Assembly: GCA_046719575.1 (NCBI GenBank)
Contig: JBDNCP010000001.1
Location: 34,670 to 98,669 of the forward strand
DNA length: 64,000 bases
Reading direction: 5' to 3'
Source: Thermoleptolyngbya sp046719575
GTDB lineage: Bacteria > Cyanobacteriota > Cyanobacteriia > Elainellales > Elainellaceae
Below, in pieces: positions 8,449-17,331 of this stretch; within the stretch, counting starts at the first letter, position 1; every line of letters begins with the position of its first letter. The position numbers and the translations under genes are program-made. Below the pieces are notes generated by a model that was not told where the DNA came from, did not search any database, and saw nothing but the letters and a program-made list of their open reading frames with translations.

Positions 8449-9237
8449 ATGAACTCCAAACTTGTTTTGTTAGGGCTGTTGGCAGCATGGGGTGTGGCTT
8501 TGCCTGCCCGCGCTGAAAATCTTGAACATGTGCAGCGGTTGCTTGCTAACCGTCAATGCCAGCAGTGTGATCTGCACCGGGCAGGGCTGGTGTTCACAAA
8601 TCTATCGGGTGTAGATGTGAGCCGCTCTGACCTGAGTCTGGCGAATTTGAACCGGGCCAACCTGCAAGGGGCTAACCTGCAAGGAGCCAACCTGCAAGGA
8701 GCGGTGTTGTCTTACGCCAATCTGGGCGGAGCCGACCTGCGCGGGGCTGATTTGCGCGGAGCCGACCTGCGCGAGGCCTATCTCTATGGCGCAAACTTGA
8801 CTGGGGCACTGATGGATGGCGCGAACCTGTGGCGGGCAATCGGGCTACCCGAAAACATGGTGTCGGTGGAGCAGGTCTACCTGTGGGGGCTGGCAGAGGC
8901 GCAGCGGGGCAACTTCCCAGACGCGATTCAGTATTTTAACCAGAGCCTCAGCCGCCAGCCCGATTTTGCAAACGCGATGCTGGCGCGGGGTATTGCGCGG
9001 CTTCAGTTGGGCGACGAAGCTGGGGCAATGCAAGACGGACGGCAGGCGCAGCAAATGTTTTTGGCGCAGGGGAATATTCCGGGGCAGCAGCTTTCGGAGC
9101 GATTTGTCACCGGGATTGAGCAAGTTCTGGCGGCCGAAGAGAGAGAACGGCGTGCCCAGCGGCGCAGCAACGGGGTTGGCAATGTAGTCAGCGCTCTGGG
9201 TGGACTGGCGAGCTTGTTTCTACGCTTTTTGCTGTAG
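8449..9237 (+). CDS. Secreted pentapeptide-repeat protein with C-terminal TPR
   Basis: This 262-residue protein begins with a Sec signal peptide (KLVLLGLLAAWGVALPARA, predicted cleavage before ENLEH). A C-x2-C motif (CQQC) leads directly into a pentapeptide-repeat right-handed helix of A(D/N)LxG units, about residues 45-125. A tetratricopeptide-like helical pair follows (WGLAEAQRGNFPDAIQYFNQ and FANAMLARGIARLQLGD), and a hydrophobic segment ends the protein. It is probably exported; function is unknown. The ATG at 8449 follows an in-frame TTG at 8437 and starts the signal peptide cleanly. Its last 18 bases overlap the convergent FTR1 gene. Confidence 0.85.
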   Translation: MNSKLVLLGLLAAWGVALPARAENLEHVQRLLANRQCQQCDLHRAGLVFTNLSGVDVSRSDLSLANLNRANLQGANLQGANLQGAVLSYANLGGADLRGADLRGADLREAYLYGANLTGALMDGANLWRAIGLPENMVSVEQVYLWGLAEAQRGNFPDAIQYFNQSLSRQPDFANAMLARGIARLQLGDEAGAMQDGRQAQQMFLAQGNIPGQQLSERFVTGIEQVLAAEERERRAQRRSNGVGNVVSALGGLASLFLRFLL

Positions 9238-10143
9238 GGATGGGGCTTTGGGCGCGGCAGGACTGAGGCTCTGAAAATAGAGCCAGCCGACGGTTCCCAA
9301 AAACGCGAGATAGGCGATCGCCTGTCCCAGATAAAGCTGGTCACGATAGCCCAGCAGTGCCTTCAGCAGCACACCAGGAAACTGCTTGTCAGGCAACACA
9401 GCGCGGGCATCCCACACCTGCGGCCCCAGCACGCACGATGGCCCAGCGCTAAAGCAGAGATTCGCCAAATCCGGACGAAGCTGCACCCAAGCGGCGATCG
9501 CCATATCCACATGACGCAGCATCGAGATCACTAGCCCCGACACGATCAGCAGCAGCAGCACCCCCATCACCTGAAAGAACCGCTTCAGGTTGATTTTCAC
9601 GCCCAGTTGAAACAGCAGAACCCCAATGATCACCGCGCCCACCAGCCCTGCCACCGCGCCCAGCGCCGGAGCCAGCCCTTCCTGAAACTGTGCCGCCAAA
9701 AACAGCACCGTCTCAAATCCTTCCCGCAGGACGGCGATGGTAATCAGCCCAAACACGCCCCAGCCCGCGCCATCCTGCTGCAACGCCGAGTTAATTGCGC
9801 CTTCTACCTCAGCCCTGAGGCTGCGGGCCTGCCGCGTCATCCACACCAGCATCCAGCTCAGCAGGGCGATCGCCACCAGCCCAAACCCAGCCTCTAGCGC
9901 CTGTTTCAGCAGGGGGGCATAGCTCTCTTGCGACTGATTCAGCGCCGCCAGCACCCCGCTCAGCAGCACCCCCACCAGCACGCTGCCCGCTAGCCCCGCG
10001 CCAATGCCGCCATAGACCCACGGGTTGAGCCGCGACTGTCCCGCTTTGCTGAGGCACGCCAGCACGATGCCAACCACTAGCGCTGCTTCGACCCCTTCGC
10101 GCAGCGTCACCACAAACGTCGGTAAAGCAGCCGTCAAATCCAT
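9220..10143 (-). CDS. FTR1 family high-affinity iron permease
   Basis: This 307-residue polytopic membrane protein with about seven hydrophobic segments contains the two diagnostic iron-binding motifs RExxE: REGVE in the first segment and REGFE in the fourth. These duplicate in EfeU/Ftr1 permeases, which translocate ferric or ferrous iron. No multicopper oxidase, EfeO or EfeB gene is adjacent, so the electron/iron-delivery partner is not visible. The start at 10143 (MDLTAALPTFVVTLREG) was chosen from family alignment; nine extra codons upstream are open. It lies 45 bases downstream of the HxlR regulator on the same strand, suggesting cotranscription. Confidence 0.9.
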   Translation of the reverse strand: MDLTAALPTFVVTLREGVEAALVVGIVLACLSKAGQSRLNPWVYGGIGAGLAGSVLVGVLLSGVLAALNQSQESYAPLLKQALEAGFGLVAIALLSWMLVWMTRQARSLRAEVEGAINSALQQDGAGWGVFGLITIAVLREGFETVLFLAAQFQEGLAPALGAVAGLVGAVIIGVLLFQLGVKINLKRFFQVMGVLLLLIVSGLVISMLRHVDMAIAAWVQLRPDLANLCFSAGPSCVLGPQVWDARAVLPDKQFPGVLLKALLGYRDQLYLGQAIAYLAFLGTVGWLYFQSLSPAAPKAPSLQQKA

Positions 10144-10188
10144 CGGTTCAAACAGCCCCAACTTAAGCACAGAATTACAACATCAGGA

Positions 10189-10683
10189 TTACACCTGCGA
10201 TTCTACTCTGCTGCTGCTACAGGCGGCGAGAGGGGTCTGGTTGTTGGGGGCGATCGCCATTGGCGCATGGGGCAACGCGTCGGGTTGCAGCTTTTGATCG
10301 GGGGGCATATCCAGCGGACACTCGCAGACTCCTTGCTGGAGCCATCGCATTCCCACCTGATGCAGCGCCGCCATCACCGGCTGAATTTCTCGCCCCTTCT
10401 CCGTCAACACATACTCAACGCGGGGCGGAATCTCGGCATAAACTGTCCGCTCGATGAGTCCATGTTCCTCTAGCTCGCGCAGCCGCGCCATCAGGGTTTT
10501 GGTGCTTAGCCCCGGCAGCGCATCGAGAAATTCATGCGTTCGCCGTGCCGTTCGACCGTTTTGATCCGGCGCACCAGCAAACAACTCGCGCAAAATCAAA
10601 ATTGCCCACTTGCTGCCAATCAAGTCAAGCGTAAACTGAATCGGGCATTTGAAGTCAGAACGAGCATTAGAGCGAGAATCCAA
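10189..10683 (-). CDS. HxlR family winged-helix transcriptional regulator
   Basis: This 164-residue protein has the HxlR signature from residue 12: CPIQFTLDLIGSKWAILILR, then LPGLSTKTLMARLRELEEHGLIER (recognition helix) and the wing YVLTEKGREIQPVM. HxlR regulators respond to electrophiles or redox stress through the conserved N-terminal Cys, present here as Cys13; an extra CEC motif near the C-terminus is unusual. It is divergent from the alternative-oxidase/fermentation block across 378 bases and cotranscribed with FTR1, so either side could be its target; that link is inference. Confidence 0.88.
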   Translation of the reverse strand: MDSRSNARSDFKCPIQFTLDLIGSKWAILILRELFAGAPDQNGRTARRTHEFLDALPGLSTKTLMARLRELEEHGLIERTVYAEIPPRVEYVLTEKGREIQPVMAALHQVGMRWLQQGVCECPLDMPPDQKLQPDALPHAPMAIAPNNQTPLAACSSSRVESQV

Positions 10684-11061
10684 TAGACTATCTCCTCAAC
10701 ATCGGGGTAACACTGGGTCGCAACTGGGCGATCTCAGGGTCAGCCAGTCTTCTATCCAACAGCTTCTCTAATCTGCTACTAGGCTATTAGTGCAAGCGAT
10801 ACGAATTTGTCAGGTTTAACGTTTTCTTCCAGTTCCGCCCAAATCCAGAACCCGTCTCATTCTTTTCCTCTGGGTAACTGTGTGTGCATTCTGGAAACTA
10901 TCTTGTCCTCCCGCAGCAGGTCTTTCATCATGTGGGCATAAGGTAGGTACTCAATCAACCGCCGCCTTACTCCTTCTGTCATCCGGGCGCTTTTGCATCC
11001 AGTGCATTCGATTTCGCTTCAAGTTGCCCGTTGCAAGTTCACATTATGGAGAATTGACTGA
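10684..11061. other. Divergent intergenic region between hxlR and the alternative oxidase gene
   Basis: These 378 bases without a gene separate the hxlR and aox starts and must carry both promoters. A good ribosome-binding site (GGAGA, 11048-11052) lies nine bases before the aox ATG. I see no clear palindromic operator of the FNR or NtcA type. Confidence 0.5.
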
Positions 11062-11808
11062 ATGGTTAAATTACTCGTTGGCGTGCTGGTGTTTGTCATC
11101 AACCAGATTTATCATGATCGCCCGATTCCCCGGTTCTACGTACTGGAAACCGTAGCCCGCGTCCCTTACTTTTCTTACCTATCTGTTTTGCATCTATACG
11201 AGACGCTGGGATTGTGGCGGCGAGTCGAGTGGCTGAAAGTCCACTTTGCCGAATCTTGGAATGAGCTACACCATCTGCTGATTATGGAAGCATTGGGGGG
11301 CAATCAATTTTGGGGCGATCGCCTGTTAGCCCGCAGCGTTGCCTTGTTGTACTACTGGATCATTGTGGCGCTATATGTTATCTCACCCAAATCAGCGTAT
11401 CACTTTATGGAGCTAGTGGAGGAACACGCCTATCATACCTACGACCTGTTTTTGATGCAGGAAGGCGAAAGTCTAAAGACTCAGCCTGCTCCTCAGGTCG
11501 CGCTTGAATACTACCAAACGGGCGATTTGTATCTGTTTGATGCGTTTCAAACGGCCCATCTTCCGCAAGAGCGTCGCCCGGTGATCAACAATCTGTATGA
11601 CGTGTTTGTGGCAATTCGAGATGATGAGCGAGAACACGTAAAGACGATGGTAGCTTGCCAGCAAGCAGACCATACTGGCAGACTCAGCAATGAACCCCTC
11701 CGAGAATTGCAGGCAACCTTGCAAGCAAACACGATTGCAGAACCAGTTTTGATTGAAAAATCCCAGGCAGAAAAATCCCAGGAAAAAGAAGCCGTGACTC
11801 ACCCATAG
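11062..11808 (+). CDS. Alternative oxidase, plastid terminal oxidase (PTOX) type
   Basis: This 248-residue interfacial membrane di-iron quinol oxidase has ligands in LHLYETLGLWRR (Glu), the ExxH of ESWNELHHLLIMEALGGN, VEEHAYHTYD (Glu and His) and the ExxH of RDDEREHVKTM. The insert GDLYLFDAFQ and the RRPVINNLYDVFVAIRDDE stretch match PTOX/cyanobacterial AOX more than mitochondrial AOX. It would oxidise plastoquinol and reduce oxygen to water without pumping protons. The C-terminal 40 residues are low-complexity. It sits upstream of adhE-pflB-pflA on the same strand with 118 bases between it and adhE; an oxygen-consuming enzyme heading an anaerobic block is notable. Confidence 0.92.
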   Translation: MVKLLVGVLVFVINQIYHDRPIPRFYVLETVARVPYFSYLSVLHLYETLGLWRRVEWLKVHFAESWNELHHLLIMEALGGNQFWGDRLLARSVALLYYWIIVALYVISPKSAYHFMELVEEHAYHTYDLFLMQEGESLKTQPAPQVALEYYQTGDLYLFDAFQTAHLPQERRPVINNLYDVFVAIRDDEREHVKTMVACQQADHTGRLSNEPLRELQATLQANTIAEPVLIEKSQAEKSQEKEAVTHP

Positions 11809-11926
11809 GCAAACCGTCGTCAGGCTCAGGAAGATGATTAAAACCCGAATGCTTCTTGAGCCTTACCTTGAGCCTCGCCTTGCAGAAATTCTTTTGACTC
11901 ATATTCGCACCAGCTAAGGAGTCCCT

Positions 11927-14734
11927 ATGCAGGTCACTACGATTCAAGAATTGGAAACACTGGTTGAACAAGTTAAGGCAGCCCAGGCTCAATATGCAAC
12001 CTATACCCAGAGCCAGGTAGACTGGATTTTCAAGCAAGCCGCCCAAGCTGCCAACGCCCACCGGATCGATTTGGCAAAGCTAGCCGTTGCAGAAACCGGA
12101 ATGGGCATCGTAGAAGACAAGGTGATTAAAAACCACTTTGCCTCGGAAATTATCTACAACAAATACAAGCATGAGCGCACCTGCGGACTGATTGAAGAAG
12201 ACGATACCTTTGGGATTCAAAAAATTGCTGAGCCAGTCGGAATCCTGGCGGGCATCATTCCCACAACAAACCCCACCTCGACCGCTATTTTCAAATCGCT
12301 AATTGCTCTAAAAACCCGCAACGCCATTATCTTTTCGCCTCATCCCCGCGCCAAACGCTGCACTGTGGAAGCAGCACGGATTATTCTTCAGGCGGCTGTG
12401 GCGGCGGGTGCGCCAGAGCAGATCATCGGCTGGATTGATGAGCCATCTGTAGAGCTATCGCAGGCCTTGATGCAGCATCCAGATATCAAGCTGATTCTGG
12501 CGACAGGCGGGCCGGGGATGGTGCAGGCTGCTTACTCATCTGGGCATCCGTCGCTGGGGGTGGGCGCAGGCAACACACCCGCTGTGATTGCCGAAAGTGC
12601 AGATATTCAAACGGCAGTGAGTTCTATCTTACTCAGCAAGACGTTTGATAACGGCATGATCTGCGCGTCGGAGCAATCGGTGATTGTGGTCGATTCCATT
12701 TACAACGCAGTTAAGCAAGAATTTGTAGCACGGGGGGCTTACTTTTTGAATCCAGAGGAGAAGGCGAAGCTGGGTGAACAGATTGTGCAAAATGGGCGGC
12801 TAAACGCAGCCATTGTGGGACAGTCAGTGCAAGCGCTGGCGACACTGGCAGGAATCTCAGTGCCGCCGCAGACGAAGGTGCTGATCGCTGAAACCGATCG
12901 CGTTGCCCTGGATGAGCCGTTTGCCTGGGAGAAACTGTCACCGATTCTGGCGTTTTATCGGGCAGCGAATTTTGAAGGGGCGATCGCCCGTGCTGAGGAA
13001 CTCATTAACTTTGGCGGCAAGGGGCACACCGCCGCACTCTACATCGACACCACTCAGCGATCCGACATTCAGCTTTTTGAAACCCGGATGCAGACAGGGC
13101 GCGTGCTGATCAACACGCCAGCGTCCCAAGGGGCAATTGGCGATTTGTATAACTTCAGGCTCGATCCATCGCTGACGCTGGGCTGCGGCACCTGGGGCGG
13201 CAACTCGATCTCTGGCAATGTCACCGTGCATCACCTGCTGAATATCAAAACCGTGTCGCAGCGGCGCGAAAATATGCTGTGGTTCCGCGTGCCGCCCAAA
13301 GTCTACTTCAAGAGTGGCTGTTTGCCTATGGCACTGGGCGACTTGGCTGGCCGGCAGCGGGCGTTTATTGTGACCGATAAGCCGCTCTTTGACCTGGGCA
13401 TGGTTCACCCCGTAACGCGAGTTCTGGAGAATTTAGAAATCCGCTATGACGTGTTTCACGATGTCGAACCTGATCCAACCCTGTCGAATGTGAATCGCGG
13501 GCTGGAACAGTTGCGGCGGTTTCAGCCAGATGTCATTATCGCGCTGGGCGGCGGCTCTCCGATGGATGCAGCCAAGATTATGTGGCTGATGTACGAGCAG
13601 CCAGATGTAGAATTTTCGGGCGTGGCGATGCGGTTTATGGATATTCGCAAGCGCGTGTATGAACTGCCGCCATTGGGTCAAAAAGCCCTGCTAGTGGCGA
13701 TTCCGACCACTTCAGGAACGGGGTCTGAGGTGACTCCCTTTGCGGTAGTGACCGATGACCGGGAGGGCATTAAGTATCCTCTAGCAGATTATGCCCTGAC
13801 CCCCAGCATGGCGATTGTAGACCCGGATCTGGTGCTGACGATGCCGCCCAAGCTGACAGCCTGGAGCGGGATTGACGCGCTGACCCATGCCATCGAAGCC
13901 TATGCGTCGGTGTTTGCGACAGATTTTACCAATGGACTGGCCCTTGAGGCGATCGCCCTCCTGTTTCAATATCTGCCGCGCTCCTACCGCAACGGGGCCC
14001 GAGATCCCGAAGCTCGCGAACGGGTTCACTACGCCGCCACGATAGCGGGCATGGCCTTTGCCAATGCGTTTTTGGGCATCTGCCACTCAATGGCGCACCA
14101 GCTTGGCGCAGTGTTCCATGTTCCCCACGGGCTGGCCAACGCGCTGCTGATATCCCACGTAATTCGCTACAACGCCACCGATCAGCCCTTCAAGCAGGCC
14201 ATCTTCCCGCAATACAAATACCCCAATGCCAAGGCCCGCTATGCCCAAATTGCCGATCATTTGCACTTGGGGGGCAACACGCCAGACGAGAAAGTAGAAC
14301 GGCTGATTATTGCAGTAGAAGAGCTAAAGCGTAATGTCGATATTCCAGCAACACTGGCTGAAGTGCTGAGCCAGATGGGGCAAGCACCTTATCCAGGGGG
14401 CGATCGCGCTTCGTTTTATGCCCAGCTTGACGAGTTGGCCAACCGTGCCTTCGATGACCAATGCACAGGCGCAAACCCCCGCTACCCGCTGATTCAAGAC
14501 CTGAAGGAGCTATTTGTGCTGGCCTACGAAGGAACGCAGACTGAAACAGACGATGTTCCTCTGTGCTATCGCGCAGAAATTGCCCGCGCCAGTCAGCAGC
14601 TTGCGCCGAACCATAACGGGCATGACCATAACGGGCATGACCGTAACGGGCACGCACCAACAGAAGGGGGCGAGTCGGCTTCGGTCTCGGCGGGAATCTC
14701 CCCGATTCCATCTGCGGCTGTGGATTATTCATAG
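11927..14734 (+). CDS. adhE: Bifunctional aldehyde-alcohol dehydrogenase AdhE
   Basis: This 935-residue fusion makes ethanol from acetyl-CoA in two NADH-dependent steps. The N-terminal CoA-acylating aldehyde dehydrogenase has the catalytic Cys at residue 246 (FDNGMICASEQ). The C-terminal iron-dependent alcohol dehydrogenase (from about 450) has GGGSPMDAAKIMW, IPTTSGTGSEVTPFAV and the metal-site stretch HSMAHQLGAVFHVPHGLANA. A perfect ribosome-binding site (AAGGAG, about 11916-11921) precedes the ATG. Odd feature: the C-terminus carries a His/Asn/Gly-rich triple repeat (NGHDHNGHDRNGH) beyond the catalytic fold, followed by a Ser-rich tail. It recycles NADH in fermentation together with pflB, 114 bases downstream. 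Confidence 0.96.
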   Translation: MQVTTIQELETLVEQVKAAQAQYATYTQSQVDWIFKQAAQAANAHRIDLAKLAVAETGMGIVEDKVIKNHFASEIIYNKYKHERTCGLIEEDDTFGIQKIAEPVGILAGIIPTTNPTSTAIFKSLIALKTRNAIIFSPHPRAKRCTVEAARIILQAAVAAGAPEQIIGWIDEPSVELSQALMQHPDIKLILATGGPGMVQAAYSSGHPSLGVGAGNTPAVIAESADIQTAVSSILLSKTFDNGMICASEQSVIVVDSIYNAVKQEFVARGAYFLNPEEKAKLGEQIVQNGRLNAAIVGQSVQALATLAGISVPPQTKVLIAETDRVALDEPFAWEKLSPILAFYRAANFEGAIARAEELINFGGKGHTAALYIDTTQRSDIQLFETRMQTGRVLINTPASQGAIGDLYNFRLDPSLTLGCGTWGGNSISGNVTVHHLLNIKTVSQRRENMLWFRVPPKVYFKSGCLPMALGDLAGRQRAFIVTDKPLFDLGMVHPVTRVLENLEIRYDVFHDVEPDPTLSNVNRGLEQLRRFQPDVIIALGGGSPMDAAKIMWLMYEQPDVEFSGVAMRFMDIRKRVYELPPLGQKALLVAIPTTSGTGSEVTPFAVVTDDREGIKYPLADYALTPSMAIVDPDLVLTMPPKLTAWSGIDALTHAIEAYASVFATDFTNGLALEAIALLFQYLPRSYRNGARDPEARERVHYAATIAGMAFANAFLGICHSMAHQLGAVFHVPHGLANALLISHVIRYNATDQPFKQAIFPQYKYPNAKARYAQIADHLHLGGNTPDEKVERLIIAVEELKRNVDIPATLAEVLSQMGQAPYPGGDRASFYAQLDELANRAFDDQCTGANPRYPLIQDLKELFVLAYEGTQTETDDVPLCYRAEIARASQQLAPNHNGHDHNGHDRNGHAPTEGGESASVSAGISPIPSAAVDYS
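14612..14656 (+). repeat. 15-bp coding tandem repeat x3 in the adhE tail
   Basis: Three copies of a 15-base unit (core cataacgggcatgac) encode (H/R)NGHD/A. The repeat lies wholly beyond the conserved AdhE core and adds five histidines in a short stretch. Confidence 0.85.
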
Positions 14735-14795
14735 CCTATCGGAGCAGGGTCAAAACCTCGCTGGACCCGCGAACCCGCCATGCTTTCCGGTTTCG

Positions 14796-14838
14796 AGTCT
14801 TACTTTCAGGTCTTACTTTCTTTCAGGTCTTACTTTCA
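14796..14838 (+). repeat. Short direct repeats of a TCTTACTTTC unit upstream of pflB
   Basis: TCTTACTTTCAGG-like units occur three times, with one partial unit, between adhE and the pflB ribosome-binding site. This is a small repeat in the operon spacer. Confidence 0.7.
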
Positions 14839-14848
14839 AGGAGGCGCT

Positions 14849-17110
14849 ATGCCAACGCTTGTTTTAGAACCCGATGCCAATCAAGCGCGATCGCCCTGGA
14901 GTGGCTTTGTGCCCGGAGTCTGGGTAGAGCAGATTGATGTGCGCGATTTTATCCAAAAAAATTACACGCCCTACACAGGAGATGAGCAATTCCTAGCCAG
15001 TTCCACCGCCGCCACCCGTGCCCTGTGGCAGCAAGTGACGCAATTAATGCAAACCGAGCGAGAACGGGGCATCTTGGATGCCGACACGCGAGTCGTGGCT
15101 GGCATCACATCCCACCCGCCAGGCTACATCAACCGCGAACTAGAGCGGATTGTCGGGCTACAAACAGACCAACCGCTGAAACGGGCAATCATGCCCTTTG
15201 GCGGCATTCGAGTGGTGAAAGCGGCGCTGAATGCCTACGGCTACACACTTGACCCAGACACAGAAGCAATTTTCAAGCAATATCGCAAAACGCACAACGA
15301 TGGCGTGTTTGATGCCTACACCCAGGAAATGCGTATGGCGCGGCGGTCGGGCATTATCACCGGGCTGCCCGATGCCTATGGACGAGGGCGGATTATTGGC
15401 GACTATCGGCGAGTCGCACTATATGGGTGCGATCGCCTAATTGAAGATAAAAAAGACCAGAAGCAGTCGCTCGAAGCGCTCAGCGATGAACCCACCATTC
15501 GGCTACGAGAGGAGCTATCAGAACAAATCCGGGCGCTGGAAGAATTGAAGCAAATGGCGGCCAGCTATGGCGTGAACCTCAGCGCCCCGGCTGCCAATGC
15601 TCAAGAAGCCGTGCAGTGGCTTTATTTTGGCTATCTGGCCGCAGTGAAGGAGCAAAACGGCGCGGCGATGTCGCTAGGGCGCGTATCTACATTCCTAGAC
15701 ATCTATTGCGAGCGGGACTTGCGAAACGGCACGGCTACGGAAATCGAAATTCAGGAACTTATCGATCAGTTTGTGATGAAGCTGCGGATGGTGCGGTTCC
15801 TGCGAACGCCGGAGTATAACGAGCTATTTTCGGGCGACCCGACCTGGGTCACAGAATCGATCGGCGGCATGGGAGAAGACGGGCGGCCGCTGGTAACAAA
15901 AACCAGCTTCCGAATGCTGCACACATTGAAGAATCTGGGCCCGGCTCCCGAACCCAACCTAACGGTGCTATGGTCTGAACGGCTGCCAGAAGCCTTCAAA
16001 CAGTATTGCGCCAAGGTTTCTATTGAAACCAGTTCGATTCAGTATGAAAACGACGACCTGATGCGGCCCGAGTTTGGCGATGATTATGCGATCGCCTGCT
16101 GTGTGTCTGCCATGCGAGTGGGCAAGCAGATGCAGTTCTTTGGGGCACGGGTCAATTTGGCCAAGGCCCTGCTCTATGCCATCAACGGCGGCCGCGATGA
16201 AAACACAGGCGAACAAATTGCGCCACCGTTCCGGCCCATCTTGTCGGATTACTTAGATCCGGATGAAGTGATGGAAAAATTCGACAGGCTGCTGACGTGG
16301 CTGGCGGAGCTATATATCAACACGCTGAACGTCATACACTTCATGCACGACAAATACTGCTACGAGCGGTTGGAAATGGCGCTGCACGATCGAGATGTCT
16401 ATCGCACGATGGCCTGCGGCATTGCAGGACTTTCCGTGGTGGCTGACTCGCTGTCTGCTATCCGGTATGCCAAAGTGAAAGTGCTGCGGAACGAAGCCGG
16501 CCTCGCTGTGGACTACGAAGTGGAAGGCGACTATCCCAAGTTTGGGAACAATGACGACCGGGTGGATGAAATCGCTGCGAACTTGGTAACGACCTTTATG
16601 AACAAGCTGCGGCAGCATAAAACCTACCGCGATGCAGTACCCACCCAATCCGTGCTGACGATTACCTCCAACGTCGTCTACGGCAAGAAAACGGGCAGCA
16701 CACCCGACGGGCGGAAAGCTGGCGTGCCCTTTGCCCCCGGTGCAAACCCCATGCACGGCCGCGACACCAAGGGGGCGATCGCCTCCCTCGCATCCGTCGC
16801 CAAGCTACCCTATGCCCACGCCAAAGACGGCATTTCCTATACCTTCTCCATCGTGCCCGACGCATTGGGAAAACAAACGGGCGATCGCATCCAAAACCTA
16901 GTGAGCTTGCTAGACGGCTACTTCCACGATCAGGGGCATCATGTCAACATCAACGTGCTAAATCGAGAAACCCTACTCGACGCGATGGAGCATCCCGAAC
17001 AGTATCCGCAACTCACGATTCGGGTGTCGGGCTATGCGGTCAACTTTGTCAAGCTCACGAAGGCACAGCAGCTAGATGTCATTAGCCGCACCTTCCACGA
17101 TCGCATCTAG
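14849..17110 (+). CDS. pflB: Formate C-acetyltransferase (pyruvate formate-lyase)
   Basis: This 753-residue glycyl-radical enzyme converts pyruvate and CoA to acetyl-CoA and formate. Catalytic Cys417-Cys418 lie in YAIACCVSAMR and the radical glycine is Gly728 in RVSGYAVNF; spacing and length match E. coli PflB (418/419/734). Upstream in-frame ATG at 14780 belongs to a small repeat region; the ATG at 14849 is preceded by AAGGAGG, so it is chosen. The protein is inactivated by oxygen once activated. Acetyl-CoA feeds AdhE immediately upstream; the activase gene follows 221 bases downstream. Confidence 0.97.
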   Translation: MPTLVLEPDANQARSPWSGFVPGVWVEQIDVRDFIQKNYTPYTGDEQFLASSTAATRALWQQVTQLMQTERERGILDADTRVVAGITSHPPGYINRELERIVGLQTDQPLKRAIMPFGGIRVVKAALNAYGYTLDPDTEAIFKQYRKTHNDGVFDAYTQEMRMARRSGIITGLPDAYGRGRIIGDYRRVALYGCDRLIEDKKDQKQSLEALSDEPTIRLREELSEQIRALEELKQMAASYGVNLSAPAANAQEAVQWLYFGYLAAVKEQNGAAMSLGRVSTFLDIYCERDLRNGTATEIEIQELIDQFVMKLRMVRFLRTPEYNELFSGDPTWVTESIGGMGEDGRPLVTKTSFRMLHTLKNLGPAPEPNLTVLWSERLPEAFKQYCAKVSIETSSIQYENDDLMRPEFGDDYAIACCVSAMRVGKQMQFFGARVNLAKALLYAINGGRDENTGEQIAPPFRPILSDYLDPDEVMEKFDRLLTWLAELYINTLNVIHFMHDKYCYERLEMALHDRDVYRTMACGIAGLSVVADSLSAIRYAKVKVLRNEAGLAVDYEVEGDYPKFGNNDDRVDEIAANLVTTFMNKLRQHKTYRDAVPTQSVLTITSNVVYGKKTGSTPDGRKAGVPFAPGANPMHGRDTKGAIASLASVAKLPYAHAKDGISYTFSIVPDALGKQTGDRIQNLVSLLDGYFHDQGHHVNINVLNRETLLDAMEHPEQYPQLTIRVSGYAVNFVKLTKAQQLDVISRTFHDRI

Positions 17111-17152
17111 GCACAGGACGCAATCGTCACATCCATTCTCGATTTTGGATTA

Positions 17153-17322
17153 AAGAACGAAGAACGAAGAACGAAGAACGAAGAATGAAGAACGAAGAAC
17201 GAAGAACGAAAAACGAAAAACGAAGAACGAAAAACGCAAGCCCCCTTCTTCCCTCTTCTCTCTTCTCTCTTCCCTCTTCTCTCTTCTCTCTTCGTTCTTC
17301 CCTCTTCCCTCTTCCCCCTCCT
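17153..17322. repeat. Large heptamer repeat hairpin between pflB and pflA
   Basis: A purine arm of about a dozen GAACGAA-type heptamers (17153-17237) is followed by a pyrimidine arm of CTCTTCC/CTTCTCT/TTCGTTC units (17247-17322). The arms are largely complementary and could form a very long RNA hairpin or a triplex-prone purine-pyrimidine tract. It ends ten bases before the pflA ATG and leaves no recognisable Shine-Dalgarno sequence there. Confidence 0.92.
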
Positions 17323-17331
17323 GTCACAGCG

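Noticed and set aside
9220..9237. Misannotation because the pentapeptide and FTR1 genes overlap
   Set aside because: An 18-base convergent overlap is common and both C-termini are plausible.
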